NCBI GenBank assembly: GCA_001778375.1
Contig: MFGV01000082.1
Span: forward strand, 32,296-96,295
Origin: Candidatus Firestonebacteria bacterium RIFOXYD2_FULL_39_29
GTDB taxonomy: Bacteria; Oederibacteriota; D2-FULL-39-29
Direction of reading: 5' to 3'
DNA length: 64,000 nt
Part shown: positions 1 through 8,539 of the stretch, in pieces
Layout: every line of letters starts with the position of its first letter
Numbering within the stretch: the stretch's first letter is position 1
Position numbers and translations under genes: made by a program
Notes under the pieces: generated by a model
Told to the model about the DNA's origin: nothing
What the model saw: only the letters and a program-made list of their open reading frames with translations
The model's database searches: none

Positions 1-483
1 GTTCCGCCTGATGTATTGCTTATTCCTATGGTTATCGCAGAAAGGAAAAAGTGGTTTTCATATGCTTCAATATGCACTCTCGGTTCAGTTCTTGGGGGAA
101 TACTTGGGTATTTTATCGGCTGGGGTTTATATGAGTCTGTAGGAAAAGCGATTGTGGATTTTTATAATTTGGAAGCAGCTGTGAAAATAGTCGGTATAAA
201 GTTTTCTGAAAATGCTTTCCTGACTGTTTTCACCGCGGCTTTTACGCCTATTCCCTATAAAGCCATAACCATTGCCGGAGGAATGTTTCTTATTTCTCTG
301 GAGGTTTTAATCATAGCCTCTATAATTGGGAGGGCTGCGAGGTTTTTTCTTGTAGCCGGTGCTTTAAGAATATATGGTAAAAAAATACAGGAGCTTATTG
401 AAAAATACTTCAATATACTCTCAATGGTGTTTATGATTCTATTGATAGGCGGTTTTGTAGTGCTTAAATATTTTATGAAGTAG
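1..483 (+). CDS. YqaA-family (SNARE/DedA-like) inner-membrane protein, 5' truncated
   Basis: The frame is open from base 1, so the gene begins before the window and the true start is not visible. The first residues read VPPDVLLIPM, followed by a glycine-rich helix (LGSVLGGILGYFIGW) typical of the COG1238 YqaA branch of DedA-like proteins. At least three further hydrophobic segments follow, and the protein ends with a membrane helix and FMK. The family is thought to act in membrane or lipid homeostasis; the substrate is not known. Family call is fairly secure, function is inference. Confidence 0.7.
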   Translation, partial: VPPDVLLIPMVIAERKKWFSYASICTLGSVLGGILGYFIGWGLYESVGKAIVDFYNLEAAVKIVGIKFSENAFLTVFTAAFTPIPYKAITIAGGMFLISLEVLIIASIIGRAARFFLVAGALRIYGKKIQELIEKYFNILSMVFMILLIGGFVVLKYFMK

Positions 484-583
484 ATCTGAATTTGTCGGAG
501 CGTTTAATGCCTGCGAAAGAGGTCTCAAAATAATTCCAATGAAAAAAGACTAAGATAACAAAAAAGCAAAAAGGAAAATCGCA

Positions 584-2362
584 ATGCCGATTATGAAAAA
601 ATATCCATTATTTCCTAACAAGGCAAGAAGAAATCGCAATCTGCAGTTAGTTATTATAACTATTGCCGTTGCAATCGGGCTTTTCTTCGGAGTTAGGGCG
701 TTTTTCTACAAAAGTTTTCAAATCATGAGTCATTTAAAGACGGCTAAAAGCAGTATATTAAAAGGCAATTATGATGCAGGTTTAGACGAGCTAAACAAGG
801 CATTGGCAATTAATCCCGAGTATGCGCTAACTTACGATGGGTTTGGCTATTTATTTGTCCATAAAGGCGAAATTGTAAAAGCAAAAGAATTTTATACCAA
901 GGCTCAAGAAAATAAAGTAAAAAATAGTAGAATATTTGATCATAGAAAAACAGGTTTTGATTATATTTCCAAGGGGAAATATTCACTGGCTTTTGTAGAA
1001 TTTGAACACTTAAATAATATTGCGAATAAGGATTTAAAAGGCACTTTTGGCATAGGCCTGGCGTATCATGGCATGGGTAAAATAAAAGAAGCTGTTGATT
1101 CCTATGAGAATGCTTTGAATATCAGTCCTAAAAACTCGCAAATAATCAGTTATCTTGAAAAAGCAAAAAAGGAAAGAGATGCTAAAAGTGTTGCATATAT
1201 TCTAGATAAAAATGGCAACCCTCTTTTTAAGAAAGATATTAAAGACGGTAAATCCTTATATCCTGCGGAAAGTGCAACAGATAAGATTATAGGAATTAAT
1301 ACTGAGGAATATGGAAAATTTGGTGTTGAATATACCTTCAGGGAATATATCCCGGGTAACGAAATCACACTTACGCTGGATTTAGATATTCAGAAAGCTG
1401 CAACTTCAGTATTGTATGATCAAATGGGTTCTATTGTCGTTTTAAAGCCTCAAACCGGCGAGATTTTAGCAGCTGTCAGTCATCCCAAATTCAACCCTGC
1501 CGGAATAGATAAGAAATTCGGCGCCTATAAGTATAATACAAACAAAGTGTTTCTCAATCGCGCTTTTGATAAACTTTATGAGCCGGGTTCCATATGTAAA
1601 ATAATAACAATGGCCGCCGCACTTGAAGCAAATGCAGATATGAAGGATATTTTTCCTGTGCAGTGCAAAGGTTCTGTCGGTATTGACAAACAAACCTTCT
1701 GGTGCTGGGAAAAACACGGGAAGGTTAAAGATCTGAATCAGGCGGTTGCTCTGTCGTGCAATGTTGCTTTTGCAGCGATAGGAAATCATCTTGGTAATGA
1801 TAGATTGGTTGAATTTGCCACCCGGTTTGGTTTTAACTCTACAATCGATATGCAGTTCCCTGTGTTAATCAGTACTGTAGGACTTGAAGCAGAAAGTAAG
1901 ATTGAGGTTGCGGAAAAAGCGAATGGGCTGGGAAAAGATTACAAAATCACACCACTTCAAGCGGCTATGATCGTAGCAACTATTGCTAATAACGGGGTTT
2001 GCATGAAACCTTATCTGGTAAAGGAAATTAAAAACATTAAGGGTGATCTGATTTATGAAAACAAACCGATTCTCTTTAAAAATACTATTAAAAAAGAGAC
2101 TGCTGATGCTGTGAAGAAGCTTTTAACAGGTGCAGTGACAAATGGACTCGGAAAGAAAGCCAAAGTAGACGGTATTACTGTTGCCGGTATAACCGGAACA
2201 GCTGGATCTTCTAAAAAAGGCCTTGACGGGTGGTTTATCTTCCTTGCTCCCGCGGAAAACCCGGAAATTGCAGTCGCTATAATTTGCGAAAGCGGCGGGA
2301 AGGGAATGGATATAGCTGCTCCAAAAGCAAAACAGCTGATACAGCAGATTCTTAAAAAGTGA
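584..2362 (+). CDS. TPR-containing penicillin-binding-protein-like transpeptidase with altered KTG motif
   Basis: The 592-residue protein starts with an N-terminal membrane anchor (about residues 20-42), then TPR-like repeats (about 50-195), then a PBP2/FtsI-type transpeptidase domain (about 265-590). The active-site SxxK is visible as SICK (Ser336, Lys339) and SxN as SCN (391-393). The third motif, normally KTGT, reads ITGT (Ile536-Thr539), so the conserved lysine is missing. D,D-transpeptidases cross-link peptidoglycan in the periplasm. The loss of Lys suggests weak or altered activity. A TPR module fused to a transpeptidase is unusual and may recruit partners. SD AAGGAAA precedes ATG 584; ATG 593 is an alternative. 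Confidence 0.8.
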   Translation: MPIMKKYPLFPNKARRNRNLQLVIITIAVAIGLFFGVRAFFYKSFQIMSHLKTAKSSILKGNYDAGLDELNKALAINPEYALTYDGFGYLFVHKGEIVKAKEFYTKAQENKVKNSRIFDHRKTGFDYISKGKYSLAFVEFEHLNNIANKDLKGTFGIGLAYHGMGKIKEAVDSYENALNISPKNSQIISYLEKAKKERDAKSVAYILDKNGNPLFKKDIKDGKSLYPAESATDKIIGINTEEYGKFGVEYTFREYIPGNEITLTLDLDIQKAATSVLYDQMGSIVVLKPQTGEILAAVSHPKFNPAGIDKKFGAYKYNTNKVFLNRAFDKLYEPGSICKIITMAAALEANADMKDIFPVQCKGSVGIDKQTFWCWEKHGKVKDLNQAVALSCNVAFAAIGNHLGNDRLVEFATRFGFNSTIDMQFPVLISTVGLEAESKIEVAEKANGLGKDYKITPLQAAMIVATIANNGVCMKPYLVKEIKNIKGDLIYENKPILFKNTIKKETADAVKKLLTGAVTNGLGKKAKVDGITVAGITGTAGSSKKGLDGWFIFLAPAENPEIAVAIICESGGKGMDIAAPKAKQLIQQILKK

Positions 2363-2380
2363 AAGATGGGAACATATTTA

Positions 2381-2389
2381 TGATATAAT
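2381..2389 (+). promoter_or_regulatory. Extended -10 promoter for the metal-efflux operon
   Basis: The sequence TGATATAAT matches an extended -10 (TGn followed by a perfect TATAAT) about 50 nt before the first ATG of the operon. No good -35 is seen, which is usual for extended -10 promoters. The assignment rests on sequence match only. Confidence 0.5.
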
Positions 2390-2439
2390 TTGTCTTACAA
2401 GATAGACATTTAAACGTACTACATGGAGATGCAATAAAA

Positions 2440-2703
2440 ATGAAGCATTTATCTGTATTTGCTGTAATAGCGGTGTTTTTGACTATTTCAGCATTTTGTA
2501 ATTACGACTGTGACGGGTGTACTGATGATTTACCCGAGCATTGTGATATTTGCTGCAATTGCCATAATTATATTTTCAAAGCGAGCATAATCGAAAAGCC
2601 TTGTTTTACTGAGATTAAGACTGTTTTTAATCATACCCCTTCTTATTCTGAACTCTTTGTTCTTGATATAGAAAGACCCCCCACTCCAGAAGCCCAGCTT
2701 TAA
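2440..2703 (+). CDS. Small exported Cys/His-rich protein heading the RND efflux operon
   Basis: An 87-residue protein with an N-terminal signal peptide (MKHLSVFAVIAVFLTISAFC) followed by a dense cluster of Cys, Asp, Glu and His (CDGCTD, HCDICCNCH). The C-terminus ends in ERPPTPEAQL. No family is recognised. The cysteine-histidine cluster and its place directly before the CzcCBA-like genes suggest a periplasmic metal-binding or sensing role, but this is inference. A short SD-like GGAG lies 12 nt before the ATG. Confidence 0.6.
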   Translation: MKHLSVFAVIAVFLTISAFCNYDCDGCTDDLPEHCDICCNCHNYIFKASIIEKPCFTEIKTVFNHTPSYSELFVLDIERPPTPEAQL

Positions 2704-2811
2704 TTACCAATCAACGATGGTTGCCTGAAAAATAATATTCTATATTATCACTCTTATTCATTATGCAACTATCTCTTAAAAAGTATTTCATTTGTTGTTT
2801 GGAGGTTTTAA

Positions 2812-4023
2812 ATGATTATTAAATCAACGCTAATTATTTTGTTTTCTTGTGCTGTTTTTATGGTGCCCCTATATGCTCAAGAAGCGCTTACTTTAAAAGA
2901 AATTCTAACAACGGCTAAAGAAAATAATCCGAGAATGGTAAAAGCACGGAAAGGCATTGATGCTGCTAAAGCGCGGCTGATTACCGCCAAGACCTGCCCT
3001 AATCCGGAAATTGATTTTTCTACCGGTAATTTTCAAGATGTTCTGAATAATCTGGAATTTGGAATCGGACAGGAGTTTGATCTCTTCGGCAAGATTGGCG
3101 TGCGTGAAACAATTGCCGAGGCAGATATTTCTTTAGCCAATGAAGAGCTTGCTATTGTCTGGTCTGAGATTGCTTTCGAAATAAAAAGCGCACACTACGA
3201 CCTGCTTTTAATGGAAAAGAAAAAGGTTTTGGCTCAGGAAAATTTAGATATTTTTCGCAGGTTTGTTGACAGCGCTCAGCTTAGATATAATTCTGGAAGT
3301 ATTCTGCTTAACGAGCTAACAAGGGCCAAGATTGAGCTTTCTCAGGCGGAAAATGAATACTTTCTTTCCGACAAGGAACTTAGAGCTTCAAAAATCCGGT
3401 TTAATCTTATGGTGAATAAACCTGTGAACTTCGAGTTTACGTTGAGCGATTCGCTTGTATTTGAACAGGGAATATTTGAATGCAAGCAGCTTACGCAAAA
3501 AGCACTCGTGAATAATCCGGAAGTGAAAATAAAACTGGAGTTTATCAAGAGGAATCTAAAGGAGATTGAACTGGCTCAAAGGGAAGTGTTTTTAAATCCA
3601 AAATTTGGGTTTACCGGTAAGCATGAGGCGGGCGTTTTATCTATAGGGGCCGGAATCACCATTGGTTTGCCGCTTTGGAATCAAAACATAGGCGCCATCA
3701 AAGAGGCTGAGTTAACATCAAAACAAAGTAATCTGGATATTGAGTATTCCAAAAAGCAGATTGAGGCGGCCATTTATGAGGCTTGTCTGGAAGCTGAATA
3801 TACAGCGAAGCAGGTCGGCAGCTATAGGAAGAATATTGAGCAGTCCGTCGATGTTCAAAGACAAGCTGACCTGCAATATAAAGAAGGTAAAATTGATTTC
3901 TTAACATTTCTGGACAGCTTAAGAACTGTTAAGAGTGTTAAATTTGGATATTATGAAGCGGTGGTTAATTATGGCAAAATTGCCGCGTTAATTAAGAAAT
4001 TGACCGAACCCGGTCTAGAATAA
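2812..4023 (+). CDS. TolC/CzcC-like outer-membrane efflux protein
   Basis: A 403-residue protein with a cleavable signal peptide ending near YAQEA and two outer-membrane-efflux-protein repeats rich in long helices (KARKGIDAAKARL; YNSGSILLNELTRAKIELSQAENEY). Length and internal two-fold repeat match the CzcC/CusC type of the TolC superfamily, which forms the trimeric outer-membrane duct. It has a strong SD (TTGGAGG) and is followed after 10 nt by the adaptor gene, so it is part of a tripartite heavy-metal exporter. Confidence 0.88.
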   Translation: MIIKSTLIILFSCAVFMVPLYAQEALTLKEILTTAKENNPRMVKARKGIDAAKARLITAKTCPNPEIDFSTGNFQDVLNNLEFGIGQEFDLFGKIGVRETIAEADISLANEELAIVWSEIAFEIKSAHYDLLLMEKKKVLAQENLDIFRRFVDSAQLRYNSGSILLNELTRAKIELSQAENEYFLSDKELRASKIRFNLMVNKPVNFEFTLSDSLVFEQGIFECKQLTQKALVNNPEVKIKLEFIKRNLKEIELAQREVFLNPKFGFTGKHEAGVLSIGAGITIGLPLWNQNIGAIKEAELTSKQSNLDIEYSKKQIEAAIYEACLEAEYTAKQVGSYRKNIEQSVDVQRQADLQYKEGKIDFLTFLDSLRTVKSVKFGYYEAVVNYGKIAALIKKLTEPGLE

Positions 4024-4033
4024 GGAGATAACT

Positions 4034-5152
4034 GTGAAAATAATATTAGGTGTGTTCTTTTTGACAATACTGATACTCTTGAATATCGGATGCAGTAATA
4101 GTAAAAGCCCCGATTCTCATGCGGCTCATGAGGAAATGTGCTCAGAGCATGGTGTTCCTGAGAATATATGCATACAGTGTAAACCTGCCCTGGCGGAAGT
4201 TTTTAAAGCTAAAGGTGACTGGTGCAAGGAGCATAACCTTCCTGAGTCACAGTGTACAGGTTGTAATCCGAAAGCAGCAGGGAAATCTGAGGTAAAAGAC
4301 AGTCACGGACATAGTACAGGCGAAGCAAATACTATTGCCGTTAGCGAGGAATCAAAAGAAAAAATGGGTATCAGCCTTGGAACCGTTGCTTATCAAAACA
4401 TAGATGAAGTCTTTTCCGTAACCGGTGAGATAGCAAAAGATACGGATAAAGCATTCCATGTTATCTCCAAAAAACAAGGTAAGGTTGTTGAGGTTAAGGT
4501 TCAATATGGCAGCAGGGTTCAAAAAGACAGTGTTTTAGCTGCAGTAAGCAACGACAAAACAGGCGTTTTAGAAGAAATCCGGTCTGATTATGCCGGTATA
4601 ATTACAGGTGTAAATGCAGCTTCCGGGCAACAGATAGATGAAATTTCATCTTTGTTTACAGTCTCTGACTTAAGCAATATCTTTGCCAACTTTGATATTT
4701 ATGAGAAAGATGCCGGAAAAGTACAGGTAGGTCAGAAAGTAAAAGTAACCGCATCGGCATATACTGATAAGGTTTTTACCGGAAAGATATTGTTTGTTTC
4801 TCCTAGAATTGATGATACATCCAGAACTATCAAGGTACGCGCAGAGATAAATAATAATGAATATCTTCTTAAACAAAACATGTTTATAAGCGGAAAGATT
4901 ATTATGGCCGGAGGGCGTTTTCTTGCTGTCCCCGTAAAATCTGTTTATCAAGCCAAAGACAAGAGAATGGTTTTTGTCTCTAAGAACAAAGCTGAGTTTG
5001 AGACAAGAGAGGTAGAGCTTGGTTTTGAGGATGATGTGTTTGTTCAGGTAAAGAGAGGTCTTCGCGAAGGTGAAAAAGTTGCTGTTGACGGTAGTTTTCT
5101 TTTAAAATCCGAGCTTCTTAAATCAGCGATGGGAGACGGATGCGCTGAATAA
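4034..5152 (+). CDS. CzcB/CusB-like periplasmic adaptor lipoprotein with duplicated N-terminal metal-binding motif
   Basis: A GTG-started 372-residue membrane-fusion protein with AAGGAG upstream. The N-terminus has a lipobox-like signal (LLNIGC). Next come two copies of a Cys-His module: CSEHGVPENICIQC and CKEHNLPESQCTGC. The lipoyl/barrel-sandwich part (KKQGKVVEVKVQYGSRVQKDSVL) and the beta-barrel part (VGQKVKVTASAY, GKILFVSPRIDDTSRT) follow. These adaptors link the inner-membrane pump to the TolC-like duct and in Cus/Czc systems can bind metal themselves. The duplicated module is probably a metal ligand set. Metal specificity cannot be read from sequence. Confidence 0.88.
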   Translation: MKIILGVFFLTILILLNIGCSNSKSPDSHAAHEEMCSEHGVPENICIQCKPALAEVFKAKGDWCKEHNLPESQCTGCNPKAAGKSEVKDSHGHSTGEANTIAVSEESKEKMGISLGTVAYQNIDEVFSVTGEIAKDTDKAFHVISKKQGKVVEVKVQYGSRVQKDSVLAAVSNDKTGVLEEIRSDYAGIITGVNAASGQQIDEISSLFTVSDLSNIFANFDIYEKDAGKVQVGQKVKVTASAYTDKVFTGKILFVSPRIDDTSRTIKVRAEINNNEYLLKQNMFISGKIIMAGGRFLAVPVKSVYQAKDKRMVFVSKNKAEFETREVELGFEDDVFVQVKRGLREGEKVAVDGSFLLKSELLKSAMGDGCAE

Positions 5153-5175
5153 CCTAACCACAGGAGAAATTATAT

Positions 5176-8100
5176 ATGGATAAAATATTGTCTTTTATAC
5201 TGCGTCAAAGGTTTATGGTTATTTGTTTTACCCTGGTACTCATTATCGGGGGTATCGTAGCCTGGCGGAGTCTGCCTGTTGATGCATTTCCCGATGTAAC
5301 AAATACACAGGTAATGATTCTAACTCAAGCTCCAGGACTTGCGCCTGTAGAAGTCGAACGCCTCATTTCAACCCCGCTTGAAAAAGAGATGAATGGGCTT
5401 CCTGATACGACAATGGTTCGCTCTCTCTCGAAGGAAGGTCTTTCTCAGGTAGTCGTTGTTTTTGAGGATAATACCAATGTCTATTTTGCCAGACAAATTG
5501 TCTTTGAACGGATACAGGCGGCTAAAGGCAGTCTGCCTGAAGGCTTTGAACCGGAGTTGGGCCCAATTAGTACCGGACTGGGAGAAATATTTCAATATAC
5601 ACTTGAAAGTAAGAGCGCGAATCTGACAGAGCTTCGGTCAGTTCAAGATTGGATTATCAGCCCTCAACTACGTTCGATATCGGGAGTCACAGAGCTAAAC
5701 TCATTCGGCGGATTTGTGAAACAGTATCAGGTAATCGTTGACCCTGACAAGCTTGTTAAATACAAACTAACGCTACAGGTTATTACGGAAGCGTTGAGAA
5801 AAAATAATTCTACAGCCCCGGCAAATTATATTGTTAAAGGTGAAGAACAGATAGTAGTACGCGGAGACGGGCTCATACGCGGAGCGGACGATATCGGTAA
5901 TATAGTCGTAGCTACAAATGACGGAGTCCCTGTATTTGTTAAAGATGTTGCAGCGATACAGATAGGGCACGAAATAAGATGGGGCGCAGCAACGCGAGAT
6001 GGGAAGGGTGAGACAGTTTGCGGCATGGTGATTATGCTAAAAGACGCTAATTCCAAGATCGTTGTTGATAAAGTAAAAACAGAAATAAAAAAAATAGAAG
6101 AAAGACTGCCAAACGGTATAAAAATAAAACCGTTTTATGACAGAACAGATCTGATTAATGCATGTATTAATACTGTTGTAAAGGCTTTGCTTGAAGGCGG
6201 AGTGTTAGTCATTATAGTACTATTTCTCTTTTTGGGTGATGTTCGCGCGGCAAGTGTTGTGTGCCTGGCACTTCCGCTTTCTGCGCTTATTACTTTTATT
6301 ATGATGAGATGGTTTGGCCTTTCAGCAAATTTAATGTCCTTGGGCGGTCTTGTTGTTGCAATGGGAATGATCGTTGATTCAAGCATAGTTATTGTAGAAA
6401 ATATCTTCCGGCATCTATCCGAAAAGAAAGGATTGTCGGCCGGAGAAAAAGTTGGCGTATGCCTTAGGGCAACGACAGAAGTTGCCCGGCCTGTTTTCTT
6501 TGCGATATTAATCACTATCATCACCAAAGTTCCTCTTTTTGCCTTACAGGCGGTGGAAGGTAAGATGTTTAGACCTATGGCGTTTACTTTGATATTTGCC
6601 ATGGCAGGCTCACTTCTAATTTCGCTTACTATTATACCTGTTATAAGCTCTTACCTGATAAAGGGGAAGTCTAAAGACGAAGAAAATGCCGTTATCAGAT
6701 GGATAAAGAGACTGTACCTTCCTCTTCTTCATACGGCCATGAAGTTTAAGAAAATAACAATGGTCATTTCTCTTGTCGTTTTCCTTATTTCTGTATATTT
6801 GGTGAAATTTGTAGGTACCGAATTTTTGCCGTACCTTGATGAAGGTGCAATAGTTATTAATGTAGTAAAATTTCCTACAGTGTCGCTTGATGAATCAAAG
6901 CGTATAGGGGAACGGGTGGAAAAACTGCTACTCGGGTTTACTGAAGTTGATAATGTTGTCACGAAGACCGGCCGCGCAGAGATTGCTGAGGATCCAATGG
7001 GGCCGGAGCAGAATGATGTGTTTATAACGCTTAAGCCAAAGAAATATTGGAAGGCAAAGTCAAAGCTGGATCTTGTCGGTCAGATGGATAAAGAACTTTC
7101 AAAAATAAAAGGAATTAAGTTAAACTTCTCTCAGCCGATAGCGCTCAGAGTAAACGAGCTTATCTCCGGAATAAAGTCGGATGTTGCAGTAAAAGTATTT
7201 GGCTACGATCTTGAACTTCTGGCGCAGAAAGCAATTGAAATTGAACATGTGCTCGCAGGGATTCCGGGTGCAAAAGATATAAAAGTGGAGCAAGTGGGAG
7301 GATTCTTACAGCTAAATATTGAGATTGATAGATTGGCAATCTCTCGCTATGGAATAAATGTTAGCGATGTGAACGAGATTATTGAAACAGCTATAGGCGG
7401 CAAGACCGTAAGTACAATTTATGAAGAAGATCGCAGGGTTAACCTTGCGGTACGTTTTCCTGAGACCTATCGCAATAGTGAGAAGGCAATACAAAATATC
7501 CTTATTACATCTCCGCAAGGTCAGAGAATTCCACTGGGACAGTTGGCTAAGATAAAATTGGTAGAAGCGCCAAACCAGATAAGCCGTGAAAATGGGATGC
7601 GTAGAGTAGTCCTTGAAGCGAATGTTCGTGGAAGAGATATTGGAAGCTTTGTTGCGGAAGCGCAAAACAAGATAAAAAGCATTGAAACTTCGCTTCCTTC
7701 AGGTTACTTCATTGACTGGGGCGGGCAGTTCGAGAATCAGCAGCGTGCGATGAAAACTTTGACGATTGTTGTTCCGATTGTCATATTTATAATATTCATT
7801 ATGCTATTCTCAGCTTTTGGCTCGTTTAAACCTGCCACGTTGGTTATCCTGAACTTGCCATTCTCCTGGGTAGGCGGCATTTTGACGGTGTATTTCTTTA
7901 ACATCACCTTGAGTGTTTCAGCCATAGTGGGGTTTATTACGCTTTTTGGTATAGCCGTAGCAAATGGTACAGTGCTTGTGGCTTATTTTATACAACTGCG
8001 CCGCGAGGGGATGGCTCTCAAAGAGTCGGTAATAAAGGGCTGTGAAGTTCGGCTTCGACCTTTACTCATGACGAGTCTAACTGCAATATTAGGACTCATT

Positions 8101-8250
8101 CCTGTCCTATTAGCCAGCGGTCCCGGGGCGGAGATTCAGAAACCGCTTGCTGCCGTAGTAATGGGCGGACTTGTTACATCGTTCTTTCTTACCATGGTAG
8201 TGCTTCCTGTACTATATAGTTGGTTTGAAAAAGAAAAAAAGAGCATTTAA
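5176..8250 (+). CDS. CzcA/CusA-type heavy-metal RND efflux pump
   Basis: A 1024-residue inner-membrane RND transporter of normal family length. It opens with the usual short cytoplasmic tail and TM1 (FILRQRFMVICFTLVLI), followed by porter-domain motifs (PVDAFPDVTNTQVMI) and the heavy-metal signature in TM4 (GMIVDSSIVIVEN), which holds the acidic residues used for proton transport in this family. A second half with the same fold follows. It exports a divalent or monovalent metal from periplasm or cytoplasm using the proton gradient. It lies 23 nt after the adaptor gene with SD AGGAG. Exact metal (Zn/Co/Cd versus Cu/Ag) is undetermined. Confidence 0.92.
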   Translation: MDKILSFILRQRFMVICFTLVLIIGGIVAWRSLPVDAFPDVTNTQVMILTQAPGLAPVEVERLISTPLEKEMNGLPDTTMVRSLSKEGLSQVVVVFEDNTNVYFARQIVFERIQAAKGSLPEGFEPELGPISTGLGEIFQYTLESKSANLTELRSVQDWIISPQLRSISGVTELNSFGGFVKQYQVIVDPDKLVKYKLTLQVITEALRKNNSTAPANYIVKGEEQIVVRGDGLIRGADDIGNIVVATNDGVPVFVKDVAAIQIGHEIRWGAATRDGKGETVCGMVIMLKDANSKIVVDKVKTEIKKIEERLPNGIKIKPFYDRTDLINACINTVVKALLEGGVLVIIVLFLFLGDVRAASVVCLALPLSALITFIMMRWFGLSANLMSLGGLVVAMGMIVDSSIVIVENIFRHLSEKKGLSAGEKVGVCLRATTEVARPVFFAILITIITKVPLFALQAVEGKMFRPMAFTLIFAMAGSLLISLTIIPVISSYLIKGKSKDEENAVIRWIKRLYLPLLHTAMKFKKITMVISLVVFLISVYLVKFVGTEFLPYLDEGAIVINVVKFPTVSLDESKRIGERVEKLLLGFTEVDNVVTKTGRAEIAEDPMGPEQNDVFITLKPKKYWKAKSKLDLVGQMDKELSKIKGIKLNFSQPIALRVNELISGIKSDVAVKVFGYDLELLAQKAIEIEHVLAGIPGAKDIKVEQVGGFLQLNIEIDRLAISRYGINVSDVNEIIETAIGGKTVSTIYEEDRRVNLAVRFPETYRNSEKAIQNILITSPQGQRIPLGQLAKIKLVEAPNQISRENGMRRVVLEANVRGRDIGSFVAEAQNKIKSIETSLPSGYFIDWGGQFENQQRAMKTLTIVVPIVIFIIFIMLFSAFGSFKPATLVILNLPFSWVGGILTVYFFNITLSVSAIVGFITLFGIAVANGTVLVAYFIQLRREGMALKESVIKGCEVRLRPLLMTSLTAILGLIPVLLASGPGAEIQKPLAAVVMGGLVTSFFLTMVVLPVLYSWFEKEKKSI

Positions 8251-8405
8251 GGCGGATTTTATTAGAGGACGTAAATGCATTTAAATACGTTAAAATGCAA
8301 CGGCAAGTTTTACAATTGTTCTTCTGTTCTTCCGGCTGGATCCTCTTTGGGACTATTTTAAAACTATGTTTGTCTGCGACAGTTATTTCAGCTGCTGTTT
8401 AGAGA

Positions 8406-8434
8406 TTGACATCAACAATAATCCTTGTTAAAAT
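8406..8434 (+). promoter_or_regulatory. Sigma-70 promoter TTGACA-17-TAAAAT
   Basis: A consensus -35 TTGACA (8406-8411) is separated by exactly 17 nt from TAAAAT (8429-8434). Transcription would start near 8441, about 100 nt before the first gene of the following operon. The 155 nt before it (8251-8405) hold no gene I can support. Confidence 0.8.
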
Positions 8435-8440
8435 GTAAAT

Positions 8441-8536
8441 AATATAATGGGTTCGGGAAAAACACTTCCCGGAGGAAATGAGTGGTCGGGCCGCCATTCA
8501 AGCGTAAGCTTGAATGGTTTTTTGTTTTTAGGAGGA
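8441..8536 (+). promoter_or_regulatory. Structured RNA leader with attenuator, riboswitch candidate
   Basis: The RNA from the promoter would first fold an 8-bp hairpin (TTCGGGAA at 8452-8459 with TTCCCGGA at 8466-8473, one G-U). A GGTCGGGCCGCC segment follows, then an intrinsic terminator, and the SD AGGAGG (8530-8535) comes only after that. This order (promoter, aptamer-sized RNA of about 50 nt, terminator, SD) is that of a transcription attenuator. I cannot assign it to a known riboswitch class; an amino-acid or cofactor ligand would suit the downstream genes. An independent small RNA is the alternative. Confidence 0.55.
8494..8529 (+). terminator. Intrinsic terminator inside the operon leader
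   Basis: A perfect 10-bp stem (CCATTCAAGC with GCTTGAATGG) closed by a GTAA loop is followed by TTTTTTGTTTTT. It lies between a consensus promoter and the SD of the next gene, so it must be bypassed or regulated for the operon to be expressed. Confidence 0.85.
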
Positions 8537-8539
8537 TTG

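Noticed and set aside
6135..6602. 155-codon minus-strand frame inside the RND pump gene
   Set aside because: It is a shadow of a well-conserved CzcA coding region with no SD and no family resemblance.
8478..8487. Short match (GAGTGGTCG) between the operon leader and tRNA-Pro as a left attachment site
   Set aside because: Nine bases is within chance, the flanks do not match and it is 14 kb outside the apparent element edge.
8471..8490. Signal recognition particle RNA or a cobalamin riboswitch in the leader
   Set aside because: The conserved SRP loop sequence is absent and the leader is far too short for a B12 riboswitch; class left open.
8447..8539. N-terminal extension of the cobalamin-domain gene starting at ATG 8447
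   Set aside because: It would translate through a perfect intrinsic terminator, while a strong SD lies downstream at 8530; the stretch is better read as an RNA leader.
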